DNA from: UBA4421 sp002470275
Lineage (GTDB): Bacteria; Pseudomonadota; Gammaproteobacteria; Pseudomonadales; Azotimanducaceae
NCBI GenBank assembly: GCA_913052345.1
Contig: CAJXDR010000007.1
Coordinates: 1 to 64,000, forward strand
DNA: 64,000 bases
Direction of reading: 5' to 3'
The translations under genes and the position numbers were made by a program. Shown piece by piece: positions 17,937 through 27,150 of this stretch. Below the pieces are notes generated by a model. That model was not told where the DNA came from, searched no databases, and saw only the letters and a list, made by a program, of their open reading frames with translations. Numbering within the stretch: the first letter of the stretch is position 1; every line of letters starts with the position of its first letter.

Positions 17937-18961
17937 GCACCCCCGATCTCCCCTGGTTGGCCTCCATTGGGCGCCAGACCTTAGCCATCGAACCCACCCC
18001 GCTGCAGAAGATGGAGAGGCTCAGCGCGGAGATTGGTGGCCCGGAGATATGGATTAAGCGCGATGACTGTACTGGGTTAGCTACGGGCGGCAACAAAACC
18101 CGCAAACTAGAGTATCTGTTGGCCGACGCGCTGACCCGTGGGGCAGACACCATCATTACCTACGGCGCCGTGCAGTCTAATCATGCCCGTCAAACGGCAG
18201 CCGCCTGTGCGCAGCTTGGTCTGAACTGCCACCTGCTGCTCTCCCGAAGAGTTAACTGGCCCCACCCAAGCTATTTGAACCAGGGCAACGTCCTGCTGGA
18301 TCGCCTATTTGGTGCCCAGCTCCATGTCTGCGACCTTGACCAGGTCGACGGAACTCGGGACGCCTTGCTTGAACAACTCAAACAGGAAGGGCGGTCCGCC
18401 TACGAGATTCCCGCCGGAGGATCTAACCCCATTGGCGCGCTGGGCTATGTGCGCTGTATGGCGGAGCTTGCACGGCAGGCCGATGCTCTGGGGGTGCAGC
18501 TTGGGCAAATTGTGCACGCATCTGCTAGTGCGGGTACTCAGAGCGGACTTGTCTTTGGCGCCAACGCCCTCGGGCTAGAGACCCACATTATGGGCGTCAA
18601 TGTCTTCCATCCCAGCCCCGAGACTTTGCGTAATCGAGTGCAGCATATTATTCGCGGTCTTTGCGAACGCCACCCTCAGGCTGGGGTCAATGCAGAAGTA
18701 CCCATTGATATTAATCATGCCTACCTGGGAGAGGCCTATGGCATTCCCTCGGCTGAGGGGCTTGCGGCGATCCATCTCGCAGCGAGAATGGAGGGCATCC
18801 TTCTCGACCCGGTCTATTCCGGGAAGGCCTTTGCTGCTCTGATAGATCAGGTCAATTTAGGCAACTTCAACGAGCATTCGGCCATCGTCTTTATCCATAC
18901 CGGAGGGCATGCCAGCCTCGGCGCCTATGCAGACGCCTTCGCTGATCCAGAACCCGCTTAG
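17933..18961 (+). CDS. D-cysteine desulfhydrase / ACC deaminase-like PLP enzyme
   Basis: A fold type II PLP enzyme of 342 residues. GGNKTRKLEYLL contains the cofactor-binding lysine (K55), and SNHARQTAAACAQLG is the family's substrate-side loop. Relatives include D-cysteine desulfhydrase (pyruvate, sulfide and ammonia from D-cysteine), ACC deaminase and L-cysteate sulfo-lyase. The motif set and length fit the group but do not decide the substrate. It is translationally coupled to the PfkB kinase gene and converges with an SDR gene after four bases. Confidence 0.83.
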   Translation: MSTPDLPWLASIGRQTLAIEPTPLQKMERLSAEIGGPEIWIKRDDCTGLATGGNKTRKLEYLLADALTRGADTIITYGAVQSNHARQTAAACAQLGLNCHLLLSRRVNWPHPSYLNQGNVLLDRLFGAQLHVCDLDQVDGTRDALLEQLKQEGRSAYEIPAGGSNPIGALGYVRCMAELARQADALGVQLGQIVHASASAGTQSGLVFGANALGLETHIMGVNVFHPSPETLRNRVQHIIRGLCERHPQAGVNAEVPIDINHAYLGEAYGIPSAEGLAAIHLAARMEGILLDPVYSGKAFAALIDQVNLGNFNEHSAIVFIHTGGHASLGAYADAFADPEPA

Positions 18962-18965
18962 GCAG

Positions 18966-19769
18966 CTAGCCAACGTACATCCCACCGCTAGGAAAGAGCG
19001 TTTCTCCGGTAAAGTAAGACGACTGATCACTGGCGAGAAACAACGCCGTCTCTGCGATCTCTGAAGCTTGCCCAAGGCGCTGCATGGGGGTCATACCGAT
19101 CATCACTTCCTGCCACATCGGTGACTGACGAATGCTCGCGGTCATGGGCGTCTCGATGAACCCCGGGCCGATGGCGTTGATGCGAATATTTTGCGCGGCC
19201 ATTTCTGCAGCCATGACCTGGGTCAACATGATGACGCCAGCCTTAGAGACGCAGTAGTCCCCCGCACCTGGGAGCGGCCTGCGACCGGCGATAGAGGCTA
19301 AATTAATAATGCTGCCAGGGATGTTGAGCCGCAGCATATGCTGGACGGCCAGTTGGTTCGTGAGCAAAACCCCGGTGAGATTGACCTGGAGTACCTTGTG
19401 CCAGTCCTCCAGGGGTCGCTGATAAAGAAAATTTTCCTCCGGGTCCTCACTCGGCGTGGACACCTCACCGCTCACATAGTTAGCAGAAGATATCCCTGCC
19501 GCCGCGACAACGGTATCCACCCGGCCATAACGGGTGATCACTTCATCAAATAGGATGCCTTGGCTCTCCTGTGAGGTCACATCGACCTGGATAAACTCAA
19601 TGTTTCGCGCATCAGACGACATCTCGCGTGCTGCTCGAATACCACGATCGGCGTGTATGTCCGCGACCACCACCTGGGCGCCCTGATCCGCAAACAGTTC
19701 GGCAGTTGCGCGTCCGATACCACTAATACCGCCTGTTATCACAGCAACCCTATTCTTGAGCCTTGTCAT
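18966..19769 (-). CDS. SDR-family NAD(P)-dependent oxidoreductase
   Basis: A classical short-chain dehydrogenase, 267 residues when started at ATG 19769, which has a GGGAG ribosome site. Cofactor loop TGGISGIG lies at 12-19, and the catalytic Tyr-Lys pair is in GDYCVSKAGV. The C-terminus FTGETLFPSGGMYVG is typical. The substrate is unknown. It is the last gene of a minus-strand series that also includes an acyl-CoA dehydrogenase and an APH-type kinase, so a hydroxyacyl-CoA or alcohol substrate is plausible. Confidence 0.9.
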   Translation of the reverse strand: MTRLKNRVAVITGGISGIGRATAELFADQGAQVVVADIHADRGIRAAREMSSDARNIEFIQVDVTSQESQGILFDEVITRYGRVDTVVAAAGISSANYVSGEVSTPSEDPEENFLYQRPLEDWHKVLQVNLTGVLLTNQLAVQHMLRLNIPGSIINLASIAGRRPLPGAGDYCVSKAGVIMLTQVMAAEMAAQNIRINAIGPGFIETPMTASIRQSPMWQEVMIGMTPMQRLGQASEIAETALFLASDQSSYFTGETLFPSGGMYVG

Positions 19770-19782
19770 ACTAATCTCCCTG

Positions 19783-21246
19783 TTAGTGGCTGTCGTCAGC
19801 CAAGTTTGATAGGGCCCTCGCTGGCGGAGCAAGCGCCGCCCTGAGCGCCGGATACCGTGGTTGATCAATATTGAGCTGATTGACCACCGTCGCGCGAAGG
19901 TGCTCCATCAGTTCAGGGGCGTCTAGCGTCCAGTGCCCCCCACGCAGCTCATTAACCAACCGCCAACGCAAGGCTTGAAGATCTGCCTCATCAGCTGACA
20001 CAGCCAACAAGCAAGCGAGTCGACTGAACTCAGCGTGTCCGGCGGCCGTGCCCAAAGCCAATTCTCGGCTCACGATGTCCAGCGAGTTTCGGGCTACGCG
20101 TGCAAGAAATTGAGTGCGGCCCTCGGTAGCCGGAACAACTTCTTCCTGTAAAAAATCAATCACGCTGGCCAAGAGTTCATCCCGGTGCGGCATCATCGAT
20201 GCATCAACGGGCGAGGTCGGCGAGACCAGGGCAACTGAGCCGGGTATCAGCAAATTGACGCAATCCATCTGGCACTCTGAGGAACGCCGTCCAACGGCCG
20301 GACGTTCCACGCTTTGATCAGGCCCGGTGCGATATTGCTCTGCCATGCCGAGACAGCCAACCGACCACCAAAAAGAACCAAAGACCTGCCAAAATTTGAC
20401 GGCCTGAGGATCAACCTCCCGACCACTGGTTCTCGCATAGCCCTCCAAAAATGAGGCCAGTTGACCGAAACCGCCCACCGGCAGTTCAGCTCGACCAAAT
20501 CGCCAGGAGTGAGTGAGCATCCATCCAATATCCCGGTGGGGATCACCCACGTGGGCCAGCTCCCAATCCAGCACGGCGACGACGCCCCGCCTGCCGTCCA
20601 CCATAATGTTGCCATTGCGAAAATCGCCGTGGACCAGGGCAGGTTGATAGGTCTGCGGTAAATTTGCGAGCAGCCATCGGGCCGTATAGTCAATCATGGG
20701 CTGCGGCGTCTGCAGCGCCTTGTAGCGTGCCCAGGTCTGGTTAACGCATGCCTCAGGCCCAATTTCCACAAGCTTTTCCCGCAGCGCTGTGGCGGCTAGG
20801 TCAATACCGTGAATGCGGCCCAAGACTTCACCACATTGGGCCGCCAGTCTTGGCCGAACGGCGTCTAGCTCGGGGGATTTGACGATTTTGGAACCCAGGG
20901 TGATGCCGTCGAGCCACTGCATCAGGAAACCGGGACCCAGGCCCTCTTCCGGTGACAGGACTCGAAATATTTCAGGCTCCGGCACCCCGGCTCGAGCCGC
21001 AGCTAACATCAGCTCAGCCTCCACGGCCAGCCCGGGATGCTCGGCTGAGATTTCCGCCGGCAGGCCACCCGCAGCCCGACGCAGGGCCAGAAGCAAGGGC
21101 CCCTTTCGGGTGCGAAGAGTCAGTCGGTAAGTTTCCTGGCTGGCGCCGCCCGAGAGCCGCTCCATAGCGTCAAGCTCGATGAAACCTGGAAAAGTCTCTG
21201 CCAACAGGGGGGATAACTTTGCCTGCAAATCAGCCTGAACCCTCAA
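19783..21246 (-). CDS. APH-type kinase fused to a C-terminal DUF6285-like domain
   Basis: A 487-residue two-domain protein. Residues about 1-315 are an aminoglycoside-phosphotransferase-like kinase of the ACAD10/ACAD11 N-terminal type. They carry RLSGGASQETYRL at the nucleotide site, the catalytic loop HGDFRNGN (206-213) and the metal-binding DWE (227-229). Residues about 345-470 match my recollection of DUF6285, a small helical domain usually encoded by a separate gene beside such kinases. Two bases separate it from the acyl-CoA dehydrogenase gene upstream. LvaA of levulinate catabolism is a kinase of this type that phosphorylates 4-hydroxyacyl-CoA; a similar role here is inference. Confidence 0.8.
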   Translation of the reverse strand: MRVQADLQAKLSPLLAETFPGFIELDAMERLSGGASQETYRLTLRTRKGPLLLALRRAAGGLPAEISAEHPGLAVEAELMLAAARAGVPEPEIFRVLSPEEGLGPGFLMQWLDGITLGSKIVKSPELDAVRPRLAAQCGEVLGRIHGIDLAATALREKLVEIGPEACVNQTWARYKALQTPQPMIDYTARWLLANLPQTYQPALVHGDFRNGNIMVDGRRGVVAVLDWELAHVGDPHRDIGWMLTHSWRFGRAELPVGGFGQLASFLEGYARTSGREVDPQAVKFWQVFGSFWWSVGCLGMAEQYRTGPDQSVERPAVGRRSSECQMDCVNLLIPGSVALVSPTSPVDASMMPHRDELLASVIDFLQEEVVPATEGRTQFLARVARNSLDIVSRELALGTAAGHAEFSRLACLLAVSADEADLQALRWRLVNELRGGHWTLDAPELMEHLRATVVNQLNIDQPRYPALRAALAPPARALSNLADDSH

Positions 21247-21248
21247 GG

Positions 21249-22520
21249 TTAGTCCTCCTCAACGCCCTTAGGTGCTCTCTGATTCATAAAGCCGAAGAGG
21301 TATCCCGCCACCCGCCGCATTTGAATTTCTTCGGCCCCCTCAGTAATGCGGTAACGACGATGATGACGATAGATGTGCTCGAAAGGTTTGTGACGAGAGT
21401 ACCCCAGTCCACCGTGCACCTGCATGGCTCTATCCGCAGCCTCACAGCACAGGCGATTCGACCAGTAGTTACACATAGAGACCTTGTCGGAGACCGAAAA
21501 TGCCCCCTGTGTGTCCATTTGCCATGCGGTTTTATGGATCAGGGCGCGGAGCATTTCACATTGGGTCTGCAGTTCCACCAACGGGAATTGGATACCCTGG
21601 TTACTGGCCAGAGGTTTACCAAAGGGTGCTCGCTGCTTGGCAAATGCAATCGATTCATTAATACAAAACTGCGCGGCACCAAGGGAAGAGGCTGCCTGGC
21701 GTATCCGATTCTCGTTAAAGAAGTGCTGAACCACGGCCAGGCCCCGGCCCTCCCCGCCCAAGATGGCCTCCCGGGGCACACGGACGTCTTTCAGGCTGAT
21801 TCGCCCATGATCCGTCGGCATGTTGAAGGTCCAGAGCATTTCCTCCACTTGAAAGCCATCACTGTGCGTTGGCGTTAAAAAAGCCGTGATCCCCTTACCG
21901 TCTCCGGCTTCACCGGATGTTCGTGCGAAAATCAAATCATGCTTGGCCTTATGGATGCCGGTATTCCAGGTTTTGGACCCGTTGATAACCCACTCATCAC
22001 CCTCGCGTCTTGCCGTGGTCTCCATGTGAGTGGCGTCCGACCCGTGTTCCGGTTCTGTAATGCCAAAGGCAAAACCGGCACTGCCCTCAGCTAGGCCATC
22101 GATCCATTCAGCCTTTTGCTGATCTGTGCCGTACTCAATCATGAGCAAGAGCCCCACATTGTTACCGACAATGGAGTGCTCGTTCTGAAGGTCGTTATGT
22201 AGGCCTAGGCCCATGCTTGCGAAGTGTTCCCGAATGACCGCCATCCCAAGATTGGTACCGTCCTGGCCACCATAGGCCTTGGGTAGCGGGTAGCGGTAGT
22301 GCCCGGCAGCATCAGCCCGGCGTCTCGCTTCAGCCAACAGTGCCTCCCACTCTTCGCTGGGCAAGCCACCGCGATCCCAGTCAGTCCGGGCATCTTCCCG
22401 CCGATGGTCAAAGAAGCGGATGTTGTCATCCTGCTGCTCTAAGGGCTTGATCTCGCGCTCGATGAAGTCATCGAGCTCAACCAGGTAGTCCTGAATCCCT
22501 TGGGGAATGTCAAAACTCAT
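21249..22520 (-). CDS. Acyl-CoA dehydrogenase family protein
   Basis: An FAD-dependent acyl-CoA dehydrogenase, about 423 residues from ATG 22520, which is preceded by GAGGAGAGGA. The flavin and substrate regions are clear (FGITEPEHGSDATHMETTAR; KTWNTGIHKAKHDLIFAR). The C-terminal HGGLGYSRHKPFEHIYRHHR and RITEGAEEIQMRRVAGYL hold the usual catalytic Glu region. Position next to the APH-type kinase recalls ACAD10/11 and bacterial LvaC, which act on phosphorylated hydroxyacyl-CoA. Ordinary beta-oxidation is the alternative. It overlaps the thuA-like gene by 11 bases. Confidence 0.9.
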   Translation of the reverse strand: MSFDIPQGIQDYLVELDDFIEREIKPLEQQDDNIRFFDHRREDARTDWDRGGLPSEEWEALLAEARRRADAAGHYRYPLPKAYGGQDGTNLGMAVIREHFASMGLGLHNDLQNEHSIVGNNVGLLLMIEYGTDQQKAEWIDGLAEGSAGFAFGITEPEHGSDATHMETTARREGDEWVINGSKTWNTGIHKAKHDLIFARTSGEAGDGKGITAFLTPTHSDGFQVEEMLWTFNMPTDHGRISLKDVRVPREAILGGEGRGLAVVQHFFNENRIRQAASSLGAAQFCINESIAFAKQRAPFGKPLASNQGIQFPLVELQTQCEMLRALIHKTAWQMDTQGAFSVSDKVSMCNYWSNRLCCEAADRAMQVHGGLGYSRHKPFEHIYRHHRRYRITEGAEEIQMRRVAGYLFGFMNQRAPKGVEED

Positions 22521-23385
22521 GTTCCTCTCCTCGTAATGCATCAGGGCTATCAAGGCCCCATCGAATCGCACCCTCCATAAACTGGCGGAATGCAGGCTCT
22601 GAGTAGGTAGCCGGCGTGTGGCCTAGCGCGCTGTAAAATACTCTGCCCGCCCCAACCGGATGCCACCACACCAGAGGGTGGTCCGCTCCCATAGGGCTAC
22701 TTTCTGGGTCGTAGGTCGATTCGTCGATGCTGATCAGAACGTGGGTCAGAGCACGAGGGCTCTCGACAAAGTTGTACCACTCATCCGCGCGCTGCCAGAT
22801 TTTGGGGAGATGGGACGTCGCAGGGTGTTGGGAATCCTCCACCAGCAGGGAGGCGACTTGAATATGACGTTCCATGGGGTGGTCAACAAACTGTGCTCTG
22901 AGGGCCTCCTGTAAATACCAGTCCCATTCATAGCTTCTGTCCCCTCCAGCCGCGTGCTGAGCAATGAGCGTGCCGCCTGTCTCCACATAGTCTTTCAGCG
23001 CCTGCCGCTGCTCGTCATTCCACACCGTTCCACTTTTGTGGTTGAGGATGATGAGATCGAACTGCGCCAAGGCCGACGTATTAAAATAGCCACCATTTTC
23101 AGTATGAAAAAAACGCCAGCCGTTTTTCTGCCCCAGCTGGTCAAGCATCTTGATGGAGGCTGGAATGCTCTCCTGGTGGCGAAAGGCGTTGGTCTTAGAA
23201 AAGCTGAGAATCGCGATCTCGCCCAAATTTTCGGGTGGCGACAGGGCTTCGTTGTCTAGTTGGGGTGCCTGCAGCAACTGTGGTTGTTGCCACAACACCA
23301 TCAGCAGCACTCGATATTGATAAACGCCCACAACGAGCGTGACGATCAGGGCCAGGGCCAGCCAGACTCGCCACCGGCCCGTCAT
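22510..23385 (-). CDS. ThuA-like domain protein with N-terminal membrane anchor
   Basis: A 291-residue protein. An N-terminal membrane helix (about 6-27, VWLALALIVTLVVGVYQY) anchors an extracytoplasmic ThuA-like domain (EIAILSFSKTNAFRHQESIP; GGTLIAQHAAGGD; PLVWWHPVGAGRVFYSALGHTPATYSEP). ThuA-like proteins have a glutamine-amidotransferase-like fold and are linked to sugar or polyol use; the reaction is not established. It overlaps the GMC oxidoreductase gene by four bases upstream and the acyl-CoA dehydrogenase gene downstream. Confidence 0.87.
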   Translation of the reverse strand: MTGRWRVWLALALIVTLVVGVYQYRVLLMVLWQQPQLLQAPQLDNEALSPPENLGEIAILSFSKTNAFRHQESIPASIKMLDQLGQKNGWRFFHTENGGYFNTSALAQFDLIILNHKSGTVWNDEQRQALKDYVETGGTLIAQHAAGGDRSYEWDWYLQEALRAQFVDHPMERHIQVASLLVEDSQHPATSHLPKIWQRADEWYNFVESPRALTHVLISIDESTYDPESSPMGADHPLVWWHPVGAGRVFYSALGHTPATYSEPAFRQFMEGAIRWGLDSPDALRGEEHEF

Positions 23386-25100
23386 ATTGCGCCAGCCCTC
23401 AGCTGGGCGACGGCATAATCTACGGCCCGAGCGGTCAGCGCCATATAGGTGAGTGAGGGATTCACACAGGAACCGGAGGTCATGCAGGCGCCATCAGTCA
23501 CGAAAAGATTTGTCGCAGCATGCGCTTGATTGTGGGCGTTGAGGACGGCCTGATCAGGGTCATGGCCCATACGCGCCGTTCCCATCTCGTGAATAGCGTC
23601 GCCGCCCACCATCGGCGCAGCACCACTCTCGATATCCTCCGCCCCCGCCGCTTCAAGCATGGCTATAGCTTGGTCGACGACGTCCTGCCGATGACGTTTT
23701 TCGTTTTCCCCAAACTCGAAGTGGAAGGTCACCTGAGGAATGCCAAACCGATCTTTCTTGGTGGGGTGCAGGGCCATCGTATTGTGGGCATAGGGCAGGA
23801 TCTCACCAAAGCCGCCAAGCCTCATGTACCAGGGTCCAGGCCGCCGCAACCCGTGTTTGAAGTCCGCACCGAAGCCTGGCGTCGCCTTAGCTTGAGCATC
23901 CCAGGAGCGCCGGCTGGCTCCCCCCTGATACCCATAACCACGACTGAACCCAAGGCCGTCATCGCCTTCGACATTTCTGAAGCGGGGAATGTAGATGCCA
24001 TTGGGACGATGGCCATAGGGATAATATTCCTCAAATCCAGGAATGCGTCCCGCGGCCCCTGCCCTGTAGGTATGGTCCATCAAATATCGACCCAGCGCGC
24101 CGCTTCGATTTGCGAAGGCGCCATCGCCGGCGCCGGGAGAGTTCAGCAGAATTTGCGTGGACCCCACTGTTGAGGCGCACAAAAAGATGAGCTTGGCAGC
24201 ATAGCGACGACGCTGGCCGCTCTCGGTATCCACGACTCGCACGGCCGTCACGCGCTGGCCTTTGGCGTCATATTCAAGGCGCTCGACTAGGCTATTGGGG
24301 CGTAGCTCGAAGTTTCCCGTGGCCATGGCTGCCGGAAGCGTGCTGGATTGGGAGCTGAAATAAGACCCCGCCGAACAGCCTCGGTGACATGGACCACAAT
24401 AATGACAGGGTGCGCGCCCGGGCAGAGGCTCGGTCAACGTTGCCGTCCGACCAATGGTCATCACTCGATCCGGGAATTTTTCCTTAATTTTCTTTGCAAC
24501 ATATTGCTCTACCACGTTCATTTGCATGGGCTTTTGAAATTCCCCATCCGGGAGCTGGTCCAAGCCCAGGGATTGACCGCTGACCCCGATAAAACGCTCC
24601 ACGTGGCTATACCATGAGGCGATATCCTCATAGCGGATGGGCCAATCGATCCCGACGCCATCGCGTTTGTTCGCCGAAAAATCCAGGTCACTCCAGCGAT
24701 AGCTCTGCCGCGCCCACAGCAGGCTGCGGCCTCCGACCACATCAGCCCGCATCCAACGAAAGGGATCATCTGGGTTGAAATCATAGGGATTCTGCGCGTC
24801 GTTATTCCAGAAGTGTCGCGTCGTTTCATCGAAGGCATAGGAGGTGGACTGAATTTCATATTGCTCAGCGTATAGCGCTCTCGGGCGCAAACCCTTATTC
24901 GGTCGCTTCCATGAGGGCTGATGTTCCCCCACATAGTCCACCCCGTGCTCAATGGGTTTACCGCGCTCAAGCATGAGCACCCGGAGCCCGCGTTCCGTCA
25001 GTTCCTTAGCTGCCCAACCGCCGGAAACGCCAGACCCAACGACAATCGCGTCCACGGACTCCACCGCGCCAATCGAATGGCCACTCTCTATCTCGCCCAT
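23382..25100 (-). CDS. GMC-family FAD oxidoreductase
   Basis: A 572-residue glucose-methanol-choline oxidoreductase. The FAD dinucleotide motif is VGSGVSGGWAAKEL (21-34). The middle contains CHYCGPCHRGCSAGSYFSSQSS, a Cys-rich segment seen in membrane-associated sugar dehydrogenases. The C-terminal NLFVTDGACMTSGSCVNPSLTYMALTARA closes the FAD site. It overlaps, by 13 bases, the upstream gene for a gluconate 2-dehydrogenase subunit-3-like protein, the usual partner of this GMC class. The substrate is probably a sugar, sugar acid or polyol. No dehydrogenase cytochrome subunit is encoded nearby. Confidence 0.92.
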   Translation of the reverse strand: MGEIESGHSIGAVESVDAIVVGSGVSGGWAAKELTERGLRVLMLERGKPIEHGVDYVGEHQPSWKRPNKGLRPRALYAEQYEIQSTSYAFDETTRHFWNNDAQNPYDFNPDDPFRWMRADVVGGRSLLWARQSYRWSDLDFSANKRDGVGIDWPIRYEDIASWYSHVERFIGVSGQSLGLDQLPDGEFQKPMQMNVVEQYVAKKIKEKFPDRVMTIGRTATLTEPLPGRAPCHYCGPCHRGCSAGSYFSSQSSTLPAAMATGNFELRPNSLVERLEYDAKGQRVTAVRVVDTESGQRRRYAAKLIFLCASTVGSTQILLNSPGAGDGAFANRSGALGRYLMDHTYRAGAAGRIPGFEEYYPYGHRPNGIYIPRFRNVEGDDGLGFSRGYGYQGGASRRSWDAQAKATPGFGADFKHGLRRPGPWYMRLGGFGEILPYAHNTMALHPTKKDRFGIPQVTFHFEFGENEKRHRQDVVDQAIAMLEAAGAEDIESGAAPMVGGDAIHEMGTARMGHDPDQAVLNAHNQAHAATNLFVTDGACMTSGSCVNPSLTYMALTARAVDYAVAQLRAGAI

Positions 25101-25657
25101 AGCTTGCCCACCACATTAAATTTGAAGAAACCATCGTAGCGCCCGGGCATGGGCACATATTCTCTCTCAACGGTGGAACCCAGCTCAGAGGTGTAGAAGC
25201 CCGTAACCGTCAGCTCTTTGATCTGAAGAAACATTTCGGCTCCCCCCTGATCCCAGCTGGATTCGGCATCTCGCTCCGCGACCGCGGAAAGCTCCTCAAG
25301 CAGTTGAACCTGATGACTCGCCTCGAGCTTTGTAAAGGAGGCACTGAAACGTCGAACGCTTTCGGCCTCTAGAGCATCTAGCCCCCGTATAAAGGAAGCT
25401 CGCTCATCAGCCTGATACCAACTGGCCACCACGTAGTCGATGAAGTCACCCACACCAGCCGCCAGCGCACCCGGCGTATCCGTGTCAGGGATAATCAGAT
25501 CGGCACACCGGTGGGCTATGCCTTGCTGCCCCGTGGTAAGGGCGCGAGTTTTTATGGTTCTATCGGCTATAGGCACCTCTACGGCTCTGGTACAGCTTTC
25601 GGCAAGCGTTCCACCCAGCAGTATCAATGCGCCCTGAAGCAGTTCTCTTCTTTGCAT
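25088..25657 (-). CDS. Gluconate 2-dehydrogenase subunit 3-like protein
   Basis: A 189-residue exported protein with N-terminal MQRRELLQGALILLGGTLAESCTRA. Two adjacent arginines precede the hydrophobic core and a Cys stands at the end, so a Tat-like or lipoprotein signal is possible. The body (RCADLIIPDTDTPGALAAGVGDFIDYVVASWY) matches the subunit-3 family, which accompanies GMC dehydrogenases and helps export the folded flavoprotein. It lies directly upstream of the GMC gene and overlaps it. Confidence 0.85.
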   Translation of the reverse strand: MQRRELLQGALILLGGTLAESCTRAVEVPIADRTIKTRALTTGQQGIAHRCADLIIPDTDTPGALAAGVGDFIDYVVASWYQADERASFIRGLDALEAESVRRFSASFTKLEASHQVQLLEELSAVAERDAESSWDQGGAEMFLQIKELTVTGFYTSELGSTVEREYVPMPGRYDGFFKFNVVGKLWAR

Positions 25658-25709
25658 GGCTTACCTCAAATACCTCAATTCTTTAAGTGCCCTTCGCGCT
25701 TGGCCCAAT

Positions 25710-27017
25710 CTAGTCCTCGGCAACCCGGCGCTGCCCCGATTCGCGCCACCAGAGGAAGGCAAAAACAGGGATCAACGCGAGAGGAATCATGGCGACAATT
25801 TGGAATGACTCCACCGACGCAGCCCGAACAACCTGCTCAAGCGCTTCCCCTTGCAGCGCCTCAAAGGCCTGAACGCCGCCCGCGGCGCGAACTTTCGCCT
25901 CGTCAAATATGGCTCCCATCCAGGGCAATACAGTCCAGCTCGCCACCCCACCGGCAAAGCCCATAAGGCCCAGCATCAACGCACCGCCCGCTGGATAACG
26001 CTCGGCCACGGCGCCAAGCATCGTTGGATAGAAGTAACAAATACCCAGCGCCCAGAGGGTGGCCGCTGCGAACGCCGAGAGTGGCGTACCAGCTTGCGAT
26101 AGAAAATAAAGGCCGGGTGCCGCTAATAGACAGCCCAAGGTTAACAGCCCAGGACTAGAGAACCGGGCAACCATTGTGCCGGCATAATGACGGCCAATAA
26201 AAATCAGCAAATTGATGTAAATCAGGACCCAGACCCCTGGCATACCCACAATGTTAGTCAGCGCCAAGTCCACCCAGGCTGAGGGCGCCAACTCTGCCGC
26301 CACCGTGCCCATCATGCACAAAAACCAAATAAAAAAGCCCGGAGAACGCCCGAGTTGGGCAAACATATCGCCATAGGAGAGGCCCATTGCTACACGCTCA
26401 GTCACCGGGAATTCGGCACGTATGACCATCCAGGCAAGAACCAAGGCAGGCACCATAAGGATAATGAGGTTCAGCTGCCAGATTGCCCCGACTTGAATAA
26501 TCCCGAGGCCGAGCAACCCGCCTGCTACAATGCCCGCTGGCCACCAGGCGTGCAGGATATTTAAGCGGTGTGTTTTCTCTTCCGGGTAAGCTGTGGCAAT
26601 CAGTGGGTTGGTCGCGGCCTCAACCGCACCCCACCCGAGACCCGTGAGCAGTAGCCCCCCATACACCAGCCAATAGGCCGTAATAGAAGGCGCCATGATG
26701 GAGGCCATCAGGACACAAAGACTGCCCAGAAAGTAGCCTGCTGCGGCGAACAGGAGCATGGCCCGAATACCCACCAGATCCACCAGAGCAGCGCCAAACA
26801 GGAGCGTTAACGCGAATCCGACAAAGGTCGCTCCCAGTACCTCGCCCACCATGGTGGCCGAACGCGCAACATCCAGCACATCAAACAAATCCGCCTGAAG
26901 ATCGCCAGCAATGGCAGCTCTGACCGCGAACCCCAATCCGATCATAAAGATCGCCAGGTTGGACAGCACGAAGAGCAGACGACGGTTCTCTGCCTGCAGA
27001 ATTTTTTGATCTGACAT
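25710..27017 (-). CDS. MFS transporter (sugar-transporter-like)
   Basis: A 435-residue major facilitator with about 12 membrane helices. It opens MSDQKILQAENRRLLFVLSNLAIFMIGLGFAVRAAI and contains GLGWGAVEAATNPLIATAYPEEKTHRLNILHAWWPAG, a segment typical of FucP/GluP-like sugar carriers. A strong ribosome site (AGAGAGGGAGGG) precedes the ATG at 27017. It is the first gene of the minus-strand catabolic cluster, so it probably imports the substrate used by the GMC dehydrogenase; the substrate is unknown. Confidence 0.85.
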   Translation of the reverse strand: MSDQKILQAENRRLLFVLSNLAIFMIGLGFAVRAAIAGDLQADLFDVLDVARSATMVGEVLGATFVGFALTLLFGAALVDLVGIRAMLLFAAAGYFLGSLCVLMASIMAPSITAYWLVYGGLLLTGLGWGAVEAATNPLIATAYPEEKTHRLNILHAWWPAGIVAGGLLGLGIIQVGAIWQLNLIILMVPALVLAWMVIRAEFPVTERVAMGLSYGDMFAQLGRSPGFFIWFLCMMGTVAAELAPSAWVDLALTNIVGMPGVWVLIYINLLIFIGRHYAGTMVARFSSPGLLTLGCLLAAPGLYFLSQAGTPLSAFAAATLWALGICYFYPTMLGAVAERYPAGGALMLGLMGFAGGVASWTVLPWMGAIFDEAKVRAAGGVQAFEALQGEALEQVVRAASVESFQIVAMIPLALIPVFAFLWWRESGQRRVAED

Positions 27018-27150
27018 AATCCCTCCCTCTCTTCTATTATTGGCCGAGCACGCGTTAAGTGGAATAGCAATCTGCGGTGAATCACCGACGGTGTCGATCC
27101 CGGACGTTTGAGTTTGGGCACAGATTCGAGAAGGCTTGAGCAGGGAGCAG

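Noticed and set aside
21219..21878. 219-codon plus-strand frame opposite the acyl-CoA dehydrogenase gene
   Set aside because: Antisense shadow of a well-supported gene; composition not protein-like.
23520..24173. 217-codon plus-strand frame opposite the GMC gene
   Set aside because: Antisense shadow of the GMC oxidoreductase; no independent evidence.
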